Assembly (NCBI GenBank): GCA_023145575.1
Contig: JAGLDN010000347.1
Span: 1-12,519, forward strand
Direction: 5' to 3'
Source: Psychromonas sp.
GTDB taxonomy: Bacteria; Pseudomonadota; Gammaproteobacteria; Enterobacterales; Psychromonadaceae
DNA length: 12,519 bases
The notes under the pieces were generated by a model. That model saw only the letters and a list, made by a program, of their open reading frames with translations, had not been told where the DNA came from and did not search any database. Positions 1 to 6,008 of this stretch are shown here, in pieces (positions within the stretch are counted from its first letter, which is position 1; the number at the start of each line of letters is the position of its first letter). The position numbers and the translations under genes are program-made.

Positions 1-62
1 AAAATAAAATAGATTTTAATCGGTCACACTCAAACTAATTACGAGACATTTTGTGCCTCGAT

Positions 63-236
63 TCAAGTCATATTTTTTCTAGGTATAATAAAGTTATTTG
101 CATAGCCTAATGATGATCTTTTTAAAATAATTTCAAGTTTTTTTGCTAAATGCGATTCATTATCAAAGATCACGGGTATAGACTTCAATTTTATGCCTCG
201 CACCTTGGTACTATTTCCCTTGCTGAATTTGCACTT
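63..236 (-). pseudogene. possible 3' fragment of an unidentified gene
   Basis: A 57-codon minus-strand frame runs from just inside the repeat end at 229-254 down to a TGA at 63-65. It has no ATG except three residues before the stop, so if it is coding it has lost its 5' part at the repeat. The translation is lysine- and isoleucine-rich and contains IPVIFDNESHLAKKLEIILK. I do not recognise the family. In DNA this AT-rich, an open frame of this length is expected by chance a few times per kilobase-scale gap. A gene remnant is therefore only a suggestion, based on the protein-like composition and the truncation at a repeat. Confidence 0.2.
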
Positions 237-254
237 TTACGTCACATGGGTATA
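229..254 (-). repeat. TATACCCAT end repeat, copy A
   Basis: Read on the minus strand from 254 downwards, this is TATACCCATGTGACGTAAAA followed by GTGCAA. It matches copy B at 2054-2079 at 24 of 26 positions, in inverted orientation. Shorter matches to the same end occur at 12211-12227 and 12483-12499. The shared tip and the inverted arrangement suggest the terminus of a mobile element or MITE. No partner end is visible to its left inside the window. Confidence 0.65.
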
Positions 255-391
255 TATGGAGAGTTAAACAATGAGCGTAGTAAAAGGAGAGAACAATGCA
301 GTGCACTTGTCTTAGAAGAAATGGCATTTGGAATTGATGATCATTGAATACCTTAGAGCAAAAAAACAAATGTGGTATATCATGCGCTTAA

Positions 392-523
392 AAGTATAAG
401 GTTAGGCGTCACGCAACTCAACACATCCGCTGGGCTTTGAACAAGCTCGAGTGGCGTAACACTACAGAGTTAATAACGAATATTGACTTTCTTAAGGTGT
501 ACTCGCTTCTCTTTGAAAGGTGA
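392..523 (+). other. short open frame, coupled to the next; unidentified
   Basis: This plus-strand frame is open from 392 to a TGA at 521-523. It encodes about 43 residues including QHIRWALNKLEWRNTTELI, with no convincing start codon or ribosome binding site. Its TGA overlaps a GTG that opens the next frame (GTGA, 520-523). That could be translational coupling, or a frameshift within one decayed gene. I do not recognise the product. It lies in an 866-base stretch downstream of sohB where no intact gene is evident. Confidence 0.2.
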
Positions 524-639
524 TTATTGCTAAGTTCCAATTGAGGATCAAATTAAATCAATGGATTGCCATCAGTATCACAATCGTTGTCTTACAGTTT
601 GCCCTATGGGTCGACAGCACGAAAACTAATAAAGTTTAA
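520..639 (+). other. possible 39-residue single-pass membrane peptide or gene remnant
   Basis: A GTG at 520 opens a 39-codon frame ending in TAA at 637-639. The product has a basic N-terminal stretch, then an uninterrupted hydrophobic segment at about residues 14-30 (WIAISITIVVLQFALWV), then a short polar tail. That is the shape of a small inner-membrane protein. The only Shine-Dalgarno-like bases (AAAGG, 516-520) run into the GTG, so initiation would need coupling to the preceding frame. The stop codon lies inside the hairpin at 633-660. It could equally be the C-terminal remnant of a frameshifted larger protein. Family unknown. Confidence 0.25.
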
Positions 640-660
640 ATGAGTCTTTTTCTTTAAACT
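633..660. repeat. AT hairpin 1 (AGTTTAAA arms)
   Basis: AGTTTAAA (633-640) and TTTAAACT (653-660) form an 8-bp stem around a T-rich 12-base loop. The stem is all A/T apart from one G-C pair and no clean T tract follows, so it is a weak terminator candidate at best. It shares its arm sequence with the hairpin at 719-744. Confidence 0.4.
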
Positions 661-690
661 CCTCTCATTAATTAAAGTGAGGACAGTTTG

Positions 691-866
691 TTAGTATTTG
701 ATAAGGACTAGCCATTGAAGTTTAAATATTTTTTTATTTAAACTACCTGCAAACGATTGGTCGCTAATCGTAAAGAGGTCATTATACTTTGCCATGGCAT
801 ATGATCCGAGTGGACGACACAATAAAGCATTTTTATTGGTAACGGGTAGATGTTTATCAATATCTT
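691..866 (-). other. open minus-strand frame downstream of sohB; unidentified
   Basis: Immediately past the sohB stop, a second minus-strand frame stays open to a TAA at 691-693. It carries LPVTNKNALLCRPLGSYAM and then about 33 more residues. An internal ATG at 793-795 has no ribosome binding site. The frame passes through the palindrome at 719-744, which argues that either the palindrome or the coding potential is accidental. No family is recognised. The rest of 640-866 shows nothing I can assign. Confidence 0.15.
719..744. repeat. AT hairpin 2 (AGTTTAAATA arms)
   Basis: AGTTTAAATA (719-728) and TATTTAAACT (735-744) are perfect 10-bp arms around a loop of six T. It lies about 120 bases past the 3' end of sohB and repeats the arm of the hairpin at 633-660. 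It could act as a weak terminator or be part of a small repeat. All but one pair is A/T, so stability would be low. Confidence 0.45.
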
Positions 867-1913
867 TTAAAAGAAGCGATTTAAATTTGCTTGCATTAAC
901 TTGAATAAGCTATTTTCAATTGCTAAAGTAGCACTTTTAAACAATTTATCACTCAATTTTTTCTCTTGTGAATATTTAATTTGTGCAATATGCCGTGTAG
1001 CTAATTGTGAAATCAAATAATCATCGCTTGTTTGAATTACATCGACTAAGTTTAAAGCTAATGCTTGAGTCCCGTACCAATGCTCACCCGTTGCTGTTTT
1101 ATCAATATCTAAATGGCGTCTATACTTACCTACAAAATCTTTAAAAAGATCATGCGTTTCTTGGATTTCTTGTTGAAATTTATTTCGTCCTTTTCGATTA
1201 TTTTCACCAAACATAGTTAACGTACGTTTGTATTCACCAGCGGTTAGTTGTTCAAACTCGATATTATGTTTTTTAAGGACTTTATTGAAGTTTGGAATTT
1301 GTGCTATGACACCGATTGAACCGAGTATTGCAAATGGTGCGGAAATGATTTTATCGGCAATACAAGCCATCATATAACCTCCACTCGCAGCAACTTTATC
1401 AACTGAAATGGTCAGGGGGATGCCCTTCTCTTTAATGCGTTGTAATTGCGACGCCGCAAGCCCATAGCTGTGTACCATACCACCAGCACTCTCAAGACGA
1501 ATAAACACTTCATCATGTTTTGTTGCCACGCTTAAAATCGCCGTGATTTCTTCGCGTAACGAAGCCACTTCTTTTGCGTCAATACTTCCTTTGAAATCGA
1601 TAACATACAACTGCGCCGGTAACTTAACTTCATCAGCATTATTGGCGATTTTTTTGTCTTCTTTTAGTTTGCTTTTTTCTTCTTTTTTGTGCTTTTTATC
1701 ACGCGATTTAAGTTGTAACTCTGTCAATAGACTTTCTTCTAATAAGTTTTTAGTGTCATTTAATTGCAAAGATAAATCAATTATTTCTAGTTTACCTTTT
1801 TTATTTTTTTGTTTGCCGATCATTGAAATTATTGCAATTGATAATACAATGATACTTACAATAAAAGTGACTGCTTTCGCAAGAAACAATCCGTATTCTA
1901 ATAAATATGTCAA
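867..1913 (-). CDS. sohB: SohB inner-membrane peptidase, family S49
   Basis: SohB is an inner-membrane serine peptidase related to signal peptide peptidase SppA; its substrates are poorly known. The 348 residues match the E. coli length of about 349. Residues 8-32 form an N-terminal transmembrane helix. A charged, lysine-rich linker follows (about 34-90), then the S49 domain (about 100-290). The nucleophile is Ser177 in VDKVAASGGY and the general base should be Lys229 in AGEYKRT, the Ser/Lys dyad of this family. The start is TTG at 1911-1913, supported by AAGGG (1921-1925) with a 7-base spacer; no in-frame ATG lies near. The gene is intact, so the surrounding decay has spared it. It is divergent from yciK as in E. 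coli, but with a much larger gap. A long plus-strand frame over its 5' part is a shadow. Confidence 0.95.
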   Translation of the reverse strand: MTYLLEYGLFLAKAVTFIVSIIVLSIAIISMIGKQKNKKGKLEIIDLSLQLNDTKNLLEESLLTELQLKSRDKKHKKEEKSKLKEDKKIANNADEVKLPAQLYVIDFKGSIDAKEVASLREEITAILSVATKHDEVFIRLESAGGMVHSYGLAASQLQRIKEKGIPLTISVDKVAASGGYMMACIADKIISAPFAILGSIGVIAQIPNFNKVLKKHNIEFEQLTAGEYKRTLTMFGENNRKGRNKFQQEIQETHDLFKDFVGKYRRHLDIDKTATGEHWYGTQALALNLVDVIQTSDDYLISQLATRHIAQIKYSQEKKLSDKLFKSATLAIENSLFKLMQANLNRFF

Positions 1914-2053
1914 AATAATGCCCTTAATTAAATGTAAGCTAGTTTATACGTTATTATTCAAGTTATTTAATTGTGCCACTCACGAGGACTGAAAATAAGG
2001 CGCAACATTCACTTATAATGATTAACGACGTAAGTCATCTCTACTAGCAGAAC
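1914..2053. other. sohB upstream region
   Basis: These 140 bases separate the sohB start from repeat copy B. They hold the sohB ribosome binding site (AAGGG, 1921-1925). A minus-strand TATAAA near 1945-1950 could serve as a -10, but I see no good -35 at the right distance. No gene or RNA is evident. Confidence 0.4.
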
Positions 2054-2079
2054 TATACCCATCTGACGTAAAAATGCAA
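2054..2079 (+). repeat. TATACCCAT end repeat, copy B
   Basis: Reads TATACCCATCTGACGTAAAA and then ATGCAA on the plus strand. It is the inverted, 24/26 identical counterpart of copy A at 229-254. Together with copy F (ATGGGTATA, 2539-2547) it bounds a 494-bp interval. Confidence 0.65.
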
Positions 2080-2293
2080 CGGAAACAAGGAAAATTATGA
2101 CAAAATTAGAGAAATAAAATTGCGAGCAGGTGATTAACTGTAGTTAATGATCTGATGGCGAACTTAAAATGATGTTTTTATACTCCTGTTAACTTAAGAT
2201 GTAATGTCAGATAGTCAAGTGGTACTGAAATACGAGGAATCAAATTTTCCGCTCGATGACACACTGTGTTAATCATTTTATGGGAGAATTAAA

Positions 2294-2374
2294 ATGAAGA
2301 CTTTAATTCTTAATAAGTTGTCCTATATAGAGATTTATAACTTTGATCATTTGTACAAGTTGCCTTTAGGTTGA
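2294..2374 (+). other. 26-residue ORF with a good ribosome binding site; unidentified
   Basis: ATG at 2294 follows GGGAG (2282-2286) at 7 bases, a better translation signal than most intact genes here have. The frame encodes 26 residues beginning MKTLILNKLSYIEIY and ends with TGA at 2372-2374. It has no obvious membrane segment or motif. It may be the 5' stub of a gene cut short by decay, or a true small protein. I do not recognise it. Confidence 0.25.
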
Positions 2375-2538
2375 TGCGCGAACTCGGTTTATTATGAAAA
2401 AATGCCAGCATTTCGTTGCAATACTAAAAAAGTGAATAAGAATAAAGGTTTAAAGTCTTTTTTTAACCCTACCGAAGGGAGCATTGCGCCTTGAACATGA
2501 ATCACTCAGGTGTCCTGAAACGTGTATCTTCAGGTTTT

Positions 2539-2547
2539 ATGGGTATA
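2539..2547 (-). repeat. TATACCCAT end repeat, copy F
   Basis: ATGGGTATA on the plus strand. Read from 2547 downwards it continues through AAAACCTGAAGAT, sharing ACCTGAAGAT with copy E at 3095-3116. Its tip abuts the IS30-family transposase fragment. Confidence 0.55.
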
Positions 2548-2548
2548 A

Positions 2549-2717
2549 ATCTACAGATTTTAAACTGATCCACGATGTAGCTGTTCGTAGCAATTTAATT
2601 CAGTTAAATAATAGGCCAAGAAAAGTAATATTATACCAAACACCATTCGAAATGATGATAAAACATATGCTAGCACTCGCAGCATGATAATTATGCATTT
2701 GGCGGTTGAATCTGCCA
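2549..2717 (+). pseudogene. 3' end of an IS30-family transposase with its right terminal repeat
   Basis: From about 2549 the plus strand encodes the last 46 or so residues of an IS30-type DDE transposase. TDFKLI is followed by LNNRPRKVILYQTPFE, the typical end of the family (LNNRPRK...Y.TP.E). The stop is TGA at 2685-2687. Some 16 bases later GGTTGAATCTGC (2704-2715) resembles the terminal inverted repeat of IS30 elements. The N-terminal HTH and nearly all of the catalytic domain are gone, cut exactly at repeat copy F. It cannot make an active enzyme. An in-frame TTG at 2484 only extends the frame into the repeat and is not a real start. Confidence 0.7.
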
Positions 2718-2938
2718 GCTCTTATTCATTGATTAATTTAGTATTACCCTTTTATGACAAAAAATACTGCTCGCTAACTCATACCATTGACAATACATAG
2801 TTTTCTATCTTTTTGCTTAAAATAACGTACTTTCGCGTTGTAAGTTTCGAAAGGGAACAGCCATTTACATCTACTTATGTCTTAACAAATAAGGTGCGCA
2901 AAAAGACATCTTCATTGCACTGTTAAAAAAGAGTTAAA

Positions 2939-3023
2939 GTGTTTAGATTGAATGAGTTATGCCTTCAACTTTGAGCCTAATATCTCAAGCTTCACTGATT
3001 ACTCAATCTTGAATCCTAAACAC
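2939..3023. repeat. long imperfect inverted repeat or hairpin
   Basis: GTGTTTAG (2939-2946) pairs with CTAAACAC (3016-3023). Inside it, the GAATGAGT region (2950-2957) pairs imperfectly with ACTCAATC (3001-3008). At the core TTGAG (2971-2975) pairs with CTCAA (2984-2988). The three nested arms make an interrupted stem of about 85 bases. It could be a palindromic intergenic repeat, an operator, or a structured leader. The right arm contains the -35 box of the promoter at 3009-3037. Confidence 0.5.
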
Positions 3024-3037
3024 ATCAGGTATATAAT
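3009..3037 (+). promoter_or_regulatory. sigma-70 promoter, probably for yciK
   Basis: TTGAAT (3009-3014), a 17-base spacer and TATAAT (3032-3037) form a near-consensus promoter pointing towards yciK. Transcription would start near 3044, giving a leader of about 190 bases that includes repeat copy E. A weaker pair, TTGTAT (3062-3067) and TAATGT (3085-3090), also with a 17-base spacer, lies just downstream. Confidence 0.5.
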
Positions 3038-3093
3038 GATTAAAATGAAAATTTCTTAAAATTGTATTAATAATCTTGTGAAAATAATGTATT

Positions 3094-3198
3094 TTATACC
3101 CATTCGACCTGAAGATTAAAAGCTAGCTCTGCTAATCGTTGATAGATCGCATCTTGTGCTTTGGTCTGACATTCGAAATAAAGCGGGGTATTGCATCT
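3094..3198 (-). pseudogene. transposase-like C-terminal tail inside repeat copy E
   Basis: On the minus strand a 34-codon frame ends at TAA 3094-3096. Its final residues are IYQRLAELAFNLQVEWV, and the TGG GTA TAA ending is part of the repeat tip. The protein-like sequence, and a stop embedded in the terminal repeat, suggest the 3' end of a transposase gene whose stop lies in the element end. This is an inference; I cannot name the IS family. It is interrupted upstream by an in-frame stop at 3199-3201. Confidence 0.3.
3095..3116 (+). repeat. TATACCCAT end repeat, copy E
   Basis: TATACCCATTCGACCTGAAG and then AT. It shares the nine-base tip with all other copies and the ACCTGAAGAT extension with copy F. 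It lies in the leader between the yciK promoter and the yciK start. Confidence 0.55.
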
Positions 3199-3224
3199 TT
3201 ACGTCAGCTCGGTATCACTAATAT

Positions 3225-3230
3225 GAGAGG
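3225..3230 (+). promoter_or_regulatory. ribosome binding site that sets the yciK start
   Basis: GAGAGG sits 4 bases before the ATG at 3235. The frame stays open upstream to a TTG at 3139, but those 32 codons lie in mobile-element sequence. Homology to YciK begins only after 3235. Confidence 0.6.
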
Positions 3231-3234
3231 ATCA

Positions 3235-3972
3235 ATGAAGGATTACATAGCACCCAAAAACTGTTTAACAGATAAAATCATTTTAATTACTGGCGCAGGG
3301 GATGGTATTGGGAAATCACTGGCAATCAAATGTGCAACGTTGAATGCATCGGTTATTTTGTTGGGTAAAACGGTTTCAAAATTAGAAGAAACATACGATA
3401 CTATACAAGGATTAGGTAAACAAGAAGCTGCAATATTACCTCTTGATCTAAATGGTGCGACAGAGAAACATTATGCGGAATTAGCAGATACAATAAAGCG
3501 GGAATATGGCAAGCTTGATCGTTTAGTTCATAATGCAAGTTTATTAGGGGTACTCGGTCCTTTTGAGCAAATTGCATTGGTTGACTGGGATGAAGTACTA
3601 AAAGTAAATGTAACCGCGCAATATATGCTGACAAAAGCAATGATCCCAGTCTTACAAGCTGCTACGAACGCATCAACTATTTTTACTACTTCATCTGTTG
3701 GCTCTGTAGGGCGCGCATTTTGGGGGATATATAGCATTTCAAAGTTTGCAACAGAGGGAATGATGCAAACTTTGGCTGATGAATATGAAAACAGTACATT
3801 GCGATTTAACGCAATAGATCCTGGTGCAACAAGAACATCTATGCGTGCAAAAGCTTTCCCTGCAGAAGATACCTCATTACTCAAAACACCAAATGAAATA
3901 TTGGCAAGCTACCTTTACTTGCTCGGTGATGAGAGTATCCGTGTCACAGGTAAGAGATTGAATGCACAATAA
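3235..3972 (+). CDS. yciK: YciK-type short-chain dehydrogenase/reductase
   Basis: This is a cytoplasmic NAD(P)-dependent oxidoreductase of the classical SDR superfamily, closest in pattern to E. coli YciK; the substrate is not established. From the ATG at 3235 it has 245 residues, against about 252 in E. coli. The Rossmann cofactor motif TGAGDGIG is at residues 19-26, the structural HNAS at 99-102, the catalytic serine region TTSSVGS at 151-157, and the YxxxK pair is Tyr166 and Lys170 (YSISK). The PGATRT stretch is at 196-201. The opening LTDKIILITGAGDGIG parallels LNDRIILVTGASDGIG of E. coli, which supports this start. The gene is divergent from sohB as in E. coli and convergent with lpxM. 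Promoter and leader lie in mobile-element debris, so its expression may differ from the ancestral state. Confidence 0.9.
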   Translation: MKDYIAPKNCLTDKIILITGAGDGIGKSLAIKCATLNASVILLGKTVSKLEETYDTIQGLGKQEAAILPLDLNGATEKHYAELADTIKREYGKLDRLVHNASLLGVLGPFEQIALVDWDEVLKVNVTAQYMLTKAMIPVLQAATNASTIFTTSSVGSVGRAFWGIYSISKFATEGMMQTLADEYENSTLRFNAIDPGATRTSMRAKAFPAEDTSLLKTPNEILASYLYLLGDESIRVTGKRLNAQ

Positions 3973-3991
3973 TACTAATGAAAATGCAATC

Positions 3992-4957
3992 TTATGAATA
4001 AATATTTTCACCTTCATCTGGACGTGTTTTCAGAAATTTTAGTGTCCACATGTATTGTGTTATATTTTCATTGATTAACTTTTCTAATGCTTCATTAATT
4101 TTTTGCGTGTCATCTACTTCATCGTTTGTCGGGAAGTTTTGCAAAGGTGCATGACAAATAACATCAATTTGTGAGGTTTTCTCATTATAAGAGGTATAAA
4201 TTGGAATGACACAAGCTCTTCCTAATTTTGCCACCCGACGTGTGATCGTAAGTGTTGCTTTTTGTGTTGCAAAAAAAGGCACAAAAATACTATTTTCACG
4301 CCCATGATCTTCATCGGGCAAATAATAAAAGTGCGTCTTTTCTCGTAAAGCTTTAATGATCGGTTTAAAACCTTCACTTCGATGATATAACATTCCTTTA
4401 CCAGTTGACCAGCCAAACCGTTTACGATACTTTGTTGTAAACCAGTTAAAAACAGGATTGTTGTAATCTTTAAACATGCCAGTAAGTGGATAATTACGCG
4501 CACTAATTGCCGCAGTTGCTGCAAAATCTACTCCGTAAAAATGAGCCGATAAAAAAATGATTGCCTTATCTTGCGCTTCTGCTTCTTTTATATAGTGCTC
4601 ACCGATAAAATTGATGCGCTTTTCAAAAAAAGCTATACTTCGAAACGCTATTTCACCAATGGAAAGCGCTATTTGTGCAACGGCAACTACACTTTCTTGC
4701 ATTAATTCTTCTTTTTGCTGATCGGTATATTCAGGGAAGCAAAGTGATAAATTTGTATATGCAATTTTTTTTCGTTTAGCTAATAATTTAGTGTGATAGA
4801 TACGCGTTCCTATAAATCTTGCAAAGCGATCGCGTATTTTAATGGGTACATAGGTAAATAAATAGAGTAAGGCAATTGAAAACCAAGCGCCCCAGTATTT
4901 AGGGAGATAGTGTTTTGCTTTGAGGGATGCATCGAAGTTAGATTTGTAGATAAACAC
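3992..4957 (-). CDS. lpxM: LpxM (MsbB) lipid A late acyltransferase
   Basis: LpxM transfers an acyl chain, myristate in E. coli, from acyl-ACP to a hydroxyacyl chain of lipid A at the inner face of the inner membrane. The 321 residues match the family length. The N terminus has YLPKYWGAWF and one membrane segment (about 20-38). NLSLCFPE (69-76) is typical. The HX4D catalytic pair is His139 and Asp144 (HFYGVD). YYLPDEDHG (211-219) and FFATQKATL (228-236) are diagnostic of LpxM, as against LpxL. The C terminus has WTLKFLKTR. The start is GTG at 4955-4957, with AGGA (4964-4967) six bases upstream. It lies 36 bases downstream of the 4.5S RNA gene on the same strand, so readthrough from that strong promoter is plausible. 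The penta- or tetra-acyl donor and the chain length cannot be read from sequence. Confidence 0.92.
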   Translation of the reverse strand: MFIYKSNFDASLKAKHYLPKYWGAWFSIALLYLFTYVPIKIRDRFARFIGTRIYHTKLLAKRKKIAYTNLSLCFPEYTDQQKEELMQESVVAVAQIALSIGEIAFRSIAFFEKRINFIGEHYIKEAEAQDKAIIFLSAHFYGVDFAATAAISARNYPLTGMFKDYNNPVFNWFTTKYRKRFGWSTGKGMLYHRSEGFKPIIKALREKTHFYYLPDEDHGRENSIFVPFFATQKATLTITRRVAKLGRACVIPIYTSYNEKTSQIDVICHAPLQNFPTNDEVDDTQKINEALEKLINENITQYMWTLKFLKTRPDEGENIYS

Positions 4958-4993
4958 ATTTAGTCCTGTTAAAACTACAACATTACAAACATT

Positions 4994-5106
4994 GGTGGCA
5001 GACTCCCCAACAAACCCTCGGCACTTGAATCACTTACTATGGATGCTGCCTTCCGGCTCTGACCAGGTTAATAAATTATCAATGCGAGAAACCAAGAAGC
5101 CTACCA
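4994..5106 (-). ncRNA. ffs: signal recognition particle 4.5S RNA
   Basis: The minus strand carries the SRP domain signature: GGTCAGAGCCGGAAGGCAGC (5069 down to 5050), containing the GGAA tetraloop closed by CC/GG and the asymmetric AGCA loop that binds Ffh. The flanks pair into the expected long hairpin: GGTAGGCTTC at the 5' end (5105 down to 5096) with GAGTCTGCC near the 3' end (5005 down to 4997). The span is about 113 nt; E. coli 4.5S RNA is 114. The RNA binds Ffh to form the SRP, which delivers nascent inner-membrane proteins to FtsY and the Sec translocon. A promoter sits at the right distance upstream. The exact ends are estimated from the terminal helix. No clear intrinsic terminator is visible before lpxM. 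Confidence 0.92.
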
Positions 5107-5111
5107 TTGTT

Positions 5112-5140
5112 TTTATATCGATTTAGTAACATTAAGTCGA
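5112..5140 (-). promoter_or_regulatory. promoter of ffs
   Basis: On the minus strand TCGACT (5140-5135), a 17-base spacer and TATAAA (5117-5112) place a transcription start near 5106. This matches the 5' end predicted from the 4.5S terminal helix. Confidence 0.6.
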
Positions 5141-5172
5141 TATGAAAATTATACCGATCAAAATTATGAATT

Positions 5173-5207
5173 CAATCATTATTTTACTTTTTGTATGCGA
5201 ATGATTG
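5173..5207. repeat. inverted repeat past the permease gene
   Basis: CAATCATT (5173-5180) and AATGATTG (5200-5207) form an 8-bp stem with a 19-base loop, just past the stop of the TauE/SafE gene. No T tract follows on the minus strand, so intrinsic termination is doubtful. Confidence 0.3.
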
Positions 5208-5225
5208 TTTAATAATCAATTATAG

Positions 5226-6008
5226 TTAAAGAACAAGTTTTATAGCAATAATAAACAGTAATATAGCAAATAATTTAGTTACTATTGCGCCATCTAAGCG
5301 GTGAGTAAGTGTAGCGCCAAATTTTGCAAAAATGATACTGGTGATAACAATACCAAACAAGGCAGGCAAATAAATATAACCAATAGTGTATTTTGGGAGA
5401 TCAGTTCGATACCAGCCTAGAAATATATAGCCAATAGTGCCAGATACTGCCATTGGAAAACCAGTGATGGCTGAGGTTGCAATCGCTTGGGATATCTTAA
5501 CTTTACTCGCAGTTAGCGTCGGAACGACAAGCGATCCACCGGCAATACCAAAAAGACCTGAAAAGGTCCCGATAACAGCACCTATTACTTTTTGTCCAAA
5601 GGGTTTGGGGAGCTGCCAAGTCGCGTTAGGTTTCCATGAAAACCACATTTGAGCAGCCGTTAAAAATGAAAAAATAGCAAAGATGCGTTGTAACATATCC
5701 CCTGATAAAAAATTAGCAAATAAAGCACCGACCATTCCACCGAAGAACATTCCGACACTTAAATTAAATGCAAGTCTCCAATTAACTGCTTTACTTTTAT
5801 AATGCCCGTGAATAGATCCGAGGGAGGTAAATAAGATTGTTGAAAGGGATGTCCCGACAGCAATATGTGTCGCGATATTATGAGGAAAACCAATAATTGT
5901 AAAAACGAATAATAATGCAGGCACAATAATTATACCTCCGCCAATACCGAAGATTCCAGCAAGGATCCCTGCAATAGCACCAATAAATGCATAGCCAATG
6001 AAAATCAT
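5226..6008 (-). CDS. TauE/SafE (TSUP) family membrane permease
   Basis: A predicted inner-membrane transporter of the TSUP (TauE/SafE, DUF81) family, whose members mostly move sulfite, sulfoacetate or other organic anions. The substrate here cannot be told. The 260 residues contain about eight hydrophobic segments. The family's internal duplication is visible: GILAGIFGIGGGIIIVP (14-30) and GTFSGLFGIAGGSLVVP (147-163) are the same motif in the two halves. The start ATG (6006-6008) overlaps the pssA stop by one base (TAATG), and AAGGA (6016-6020) is 7 bases upstream inside pssA. The two genes are therefore almost certainly co-transcribed and translationally coupled. No sulfur or taurine gene is nearby, so the context does not support a sulfur role. 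It may exchange a small anion, but that is a guess. Confidence 0.88.
   Translation of the reverse strand: MIFIGYAFIGAIAGILAGIFGIGGGIIIVPALLFVFTIIGFPHNIATHIAVGTSLSTILFTSLGSIHGHYKSKAVNWRLAFNLSVGMFFGGMVGALFANFLSGDMLQRIFAIFSFLTAAQMWFSWKPNATWQLPKPFGQKVIGAVIGTFSGLFGIAGGSLVVPTLTASKVKISQAIATSAITGFPMAVSGTIGYIFLGWYRTDLPKYTIGYIYLPALFGIVITSIIFAKFGATLTHRLDGAIVTKLFAILLFIIAIKLVL

Larger units (their letters stand above)
2054..2547. mobile_element. 494-bp interval bounded by inverted TATACCCAT ends (possible MITE or IS remnant)
   Basis: TATACCCAT at 2054-2062 and its exact reverse complement at 2539-2547 are terminal inverted repeats in position, and the interior has no long gene. The two ends diverge beyond the nine-base tip: copy B continues like copy A, and copy F continues like copy E. 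This may therefore be a chimera of two related elements and not one clean MITE. No clear target-site duplication is visible outside. Inside are a 26-codon frame with a good ribosome binding site (2294-2374) and otherwise nothing recognisable. The right end abuts an IS30-family transposase fragment. Confidence 0.35.
2718..3094. other. intergenic stretch between the IS30 remnant and repeat copy E
   Basis: I see no coding region on either strand. The stretch contains a long imperfect inverted repeat (2939-3023), and a good sigma-70 promoter (3009-3037) that overlaps its right arm. The rest is AT-rich with scattered stops in all frames. Confidence 0.5.

Noticed and set aside
150..347. 65-codon plus-strand frame
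   Set aside because: It runs straight through repeat copy A with no ribosome binding site. The opposite strand gives an equally open and more protein-like frame, so it is probably chance.
1543..1992. 149-codon plus-strand frame
   Set aside because: It is antisense to the 5' part of sohB, whose catalytic residues and ribosome binding site are clear. Serine- and leucine-rich shadow sequence.
2484..2687. 67-codon frame read as a complete small protein from a TTG
   Set aside because: The first third is repeat sequence and the rest is an IS30-family transposase C terminus, so it is a chimera and not a gene.
3139..3234. N-terminal extension of yciK
   Set aside because: The 32 extra codons lie in mobile-element sequence, start at a TTG without a ribosome binding site, and have no counterpart in YciK.
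3401..3884. Two minus-strand frames within yciK
   Set aside because: Antisense shadows of a well-supported SDR gene.
4222..4524. 100-codon minus-strand frame inside lpxM
   Set aside because: Alternative frame of lpxM with no independent start signal.
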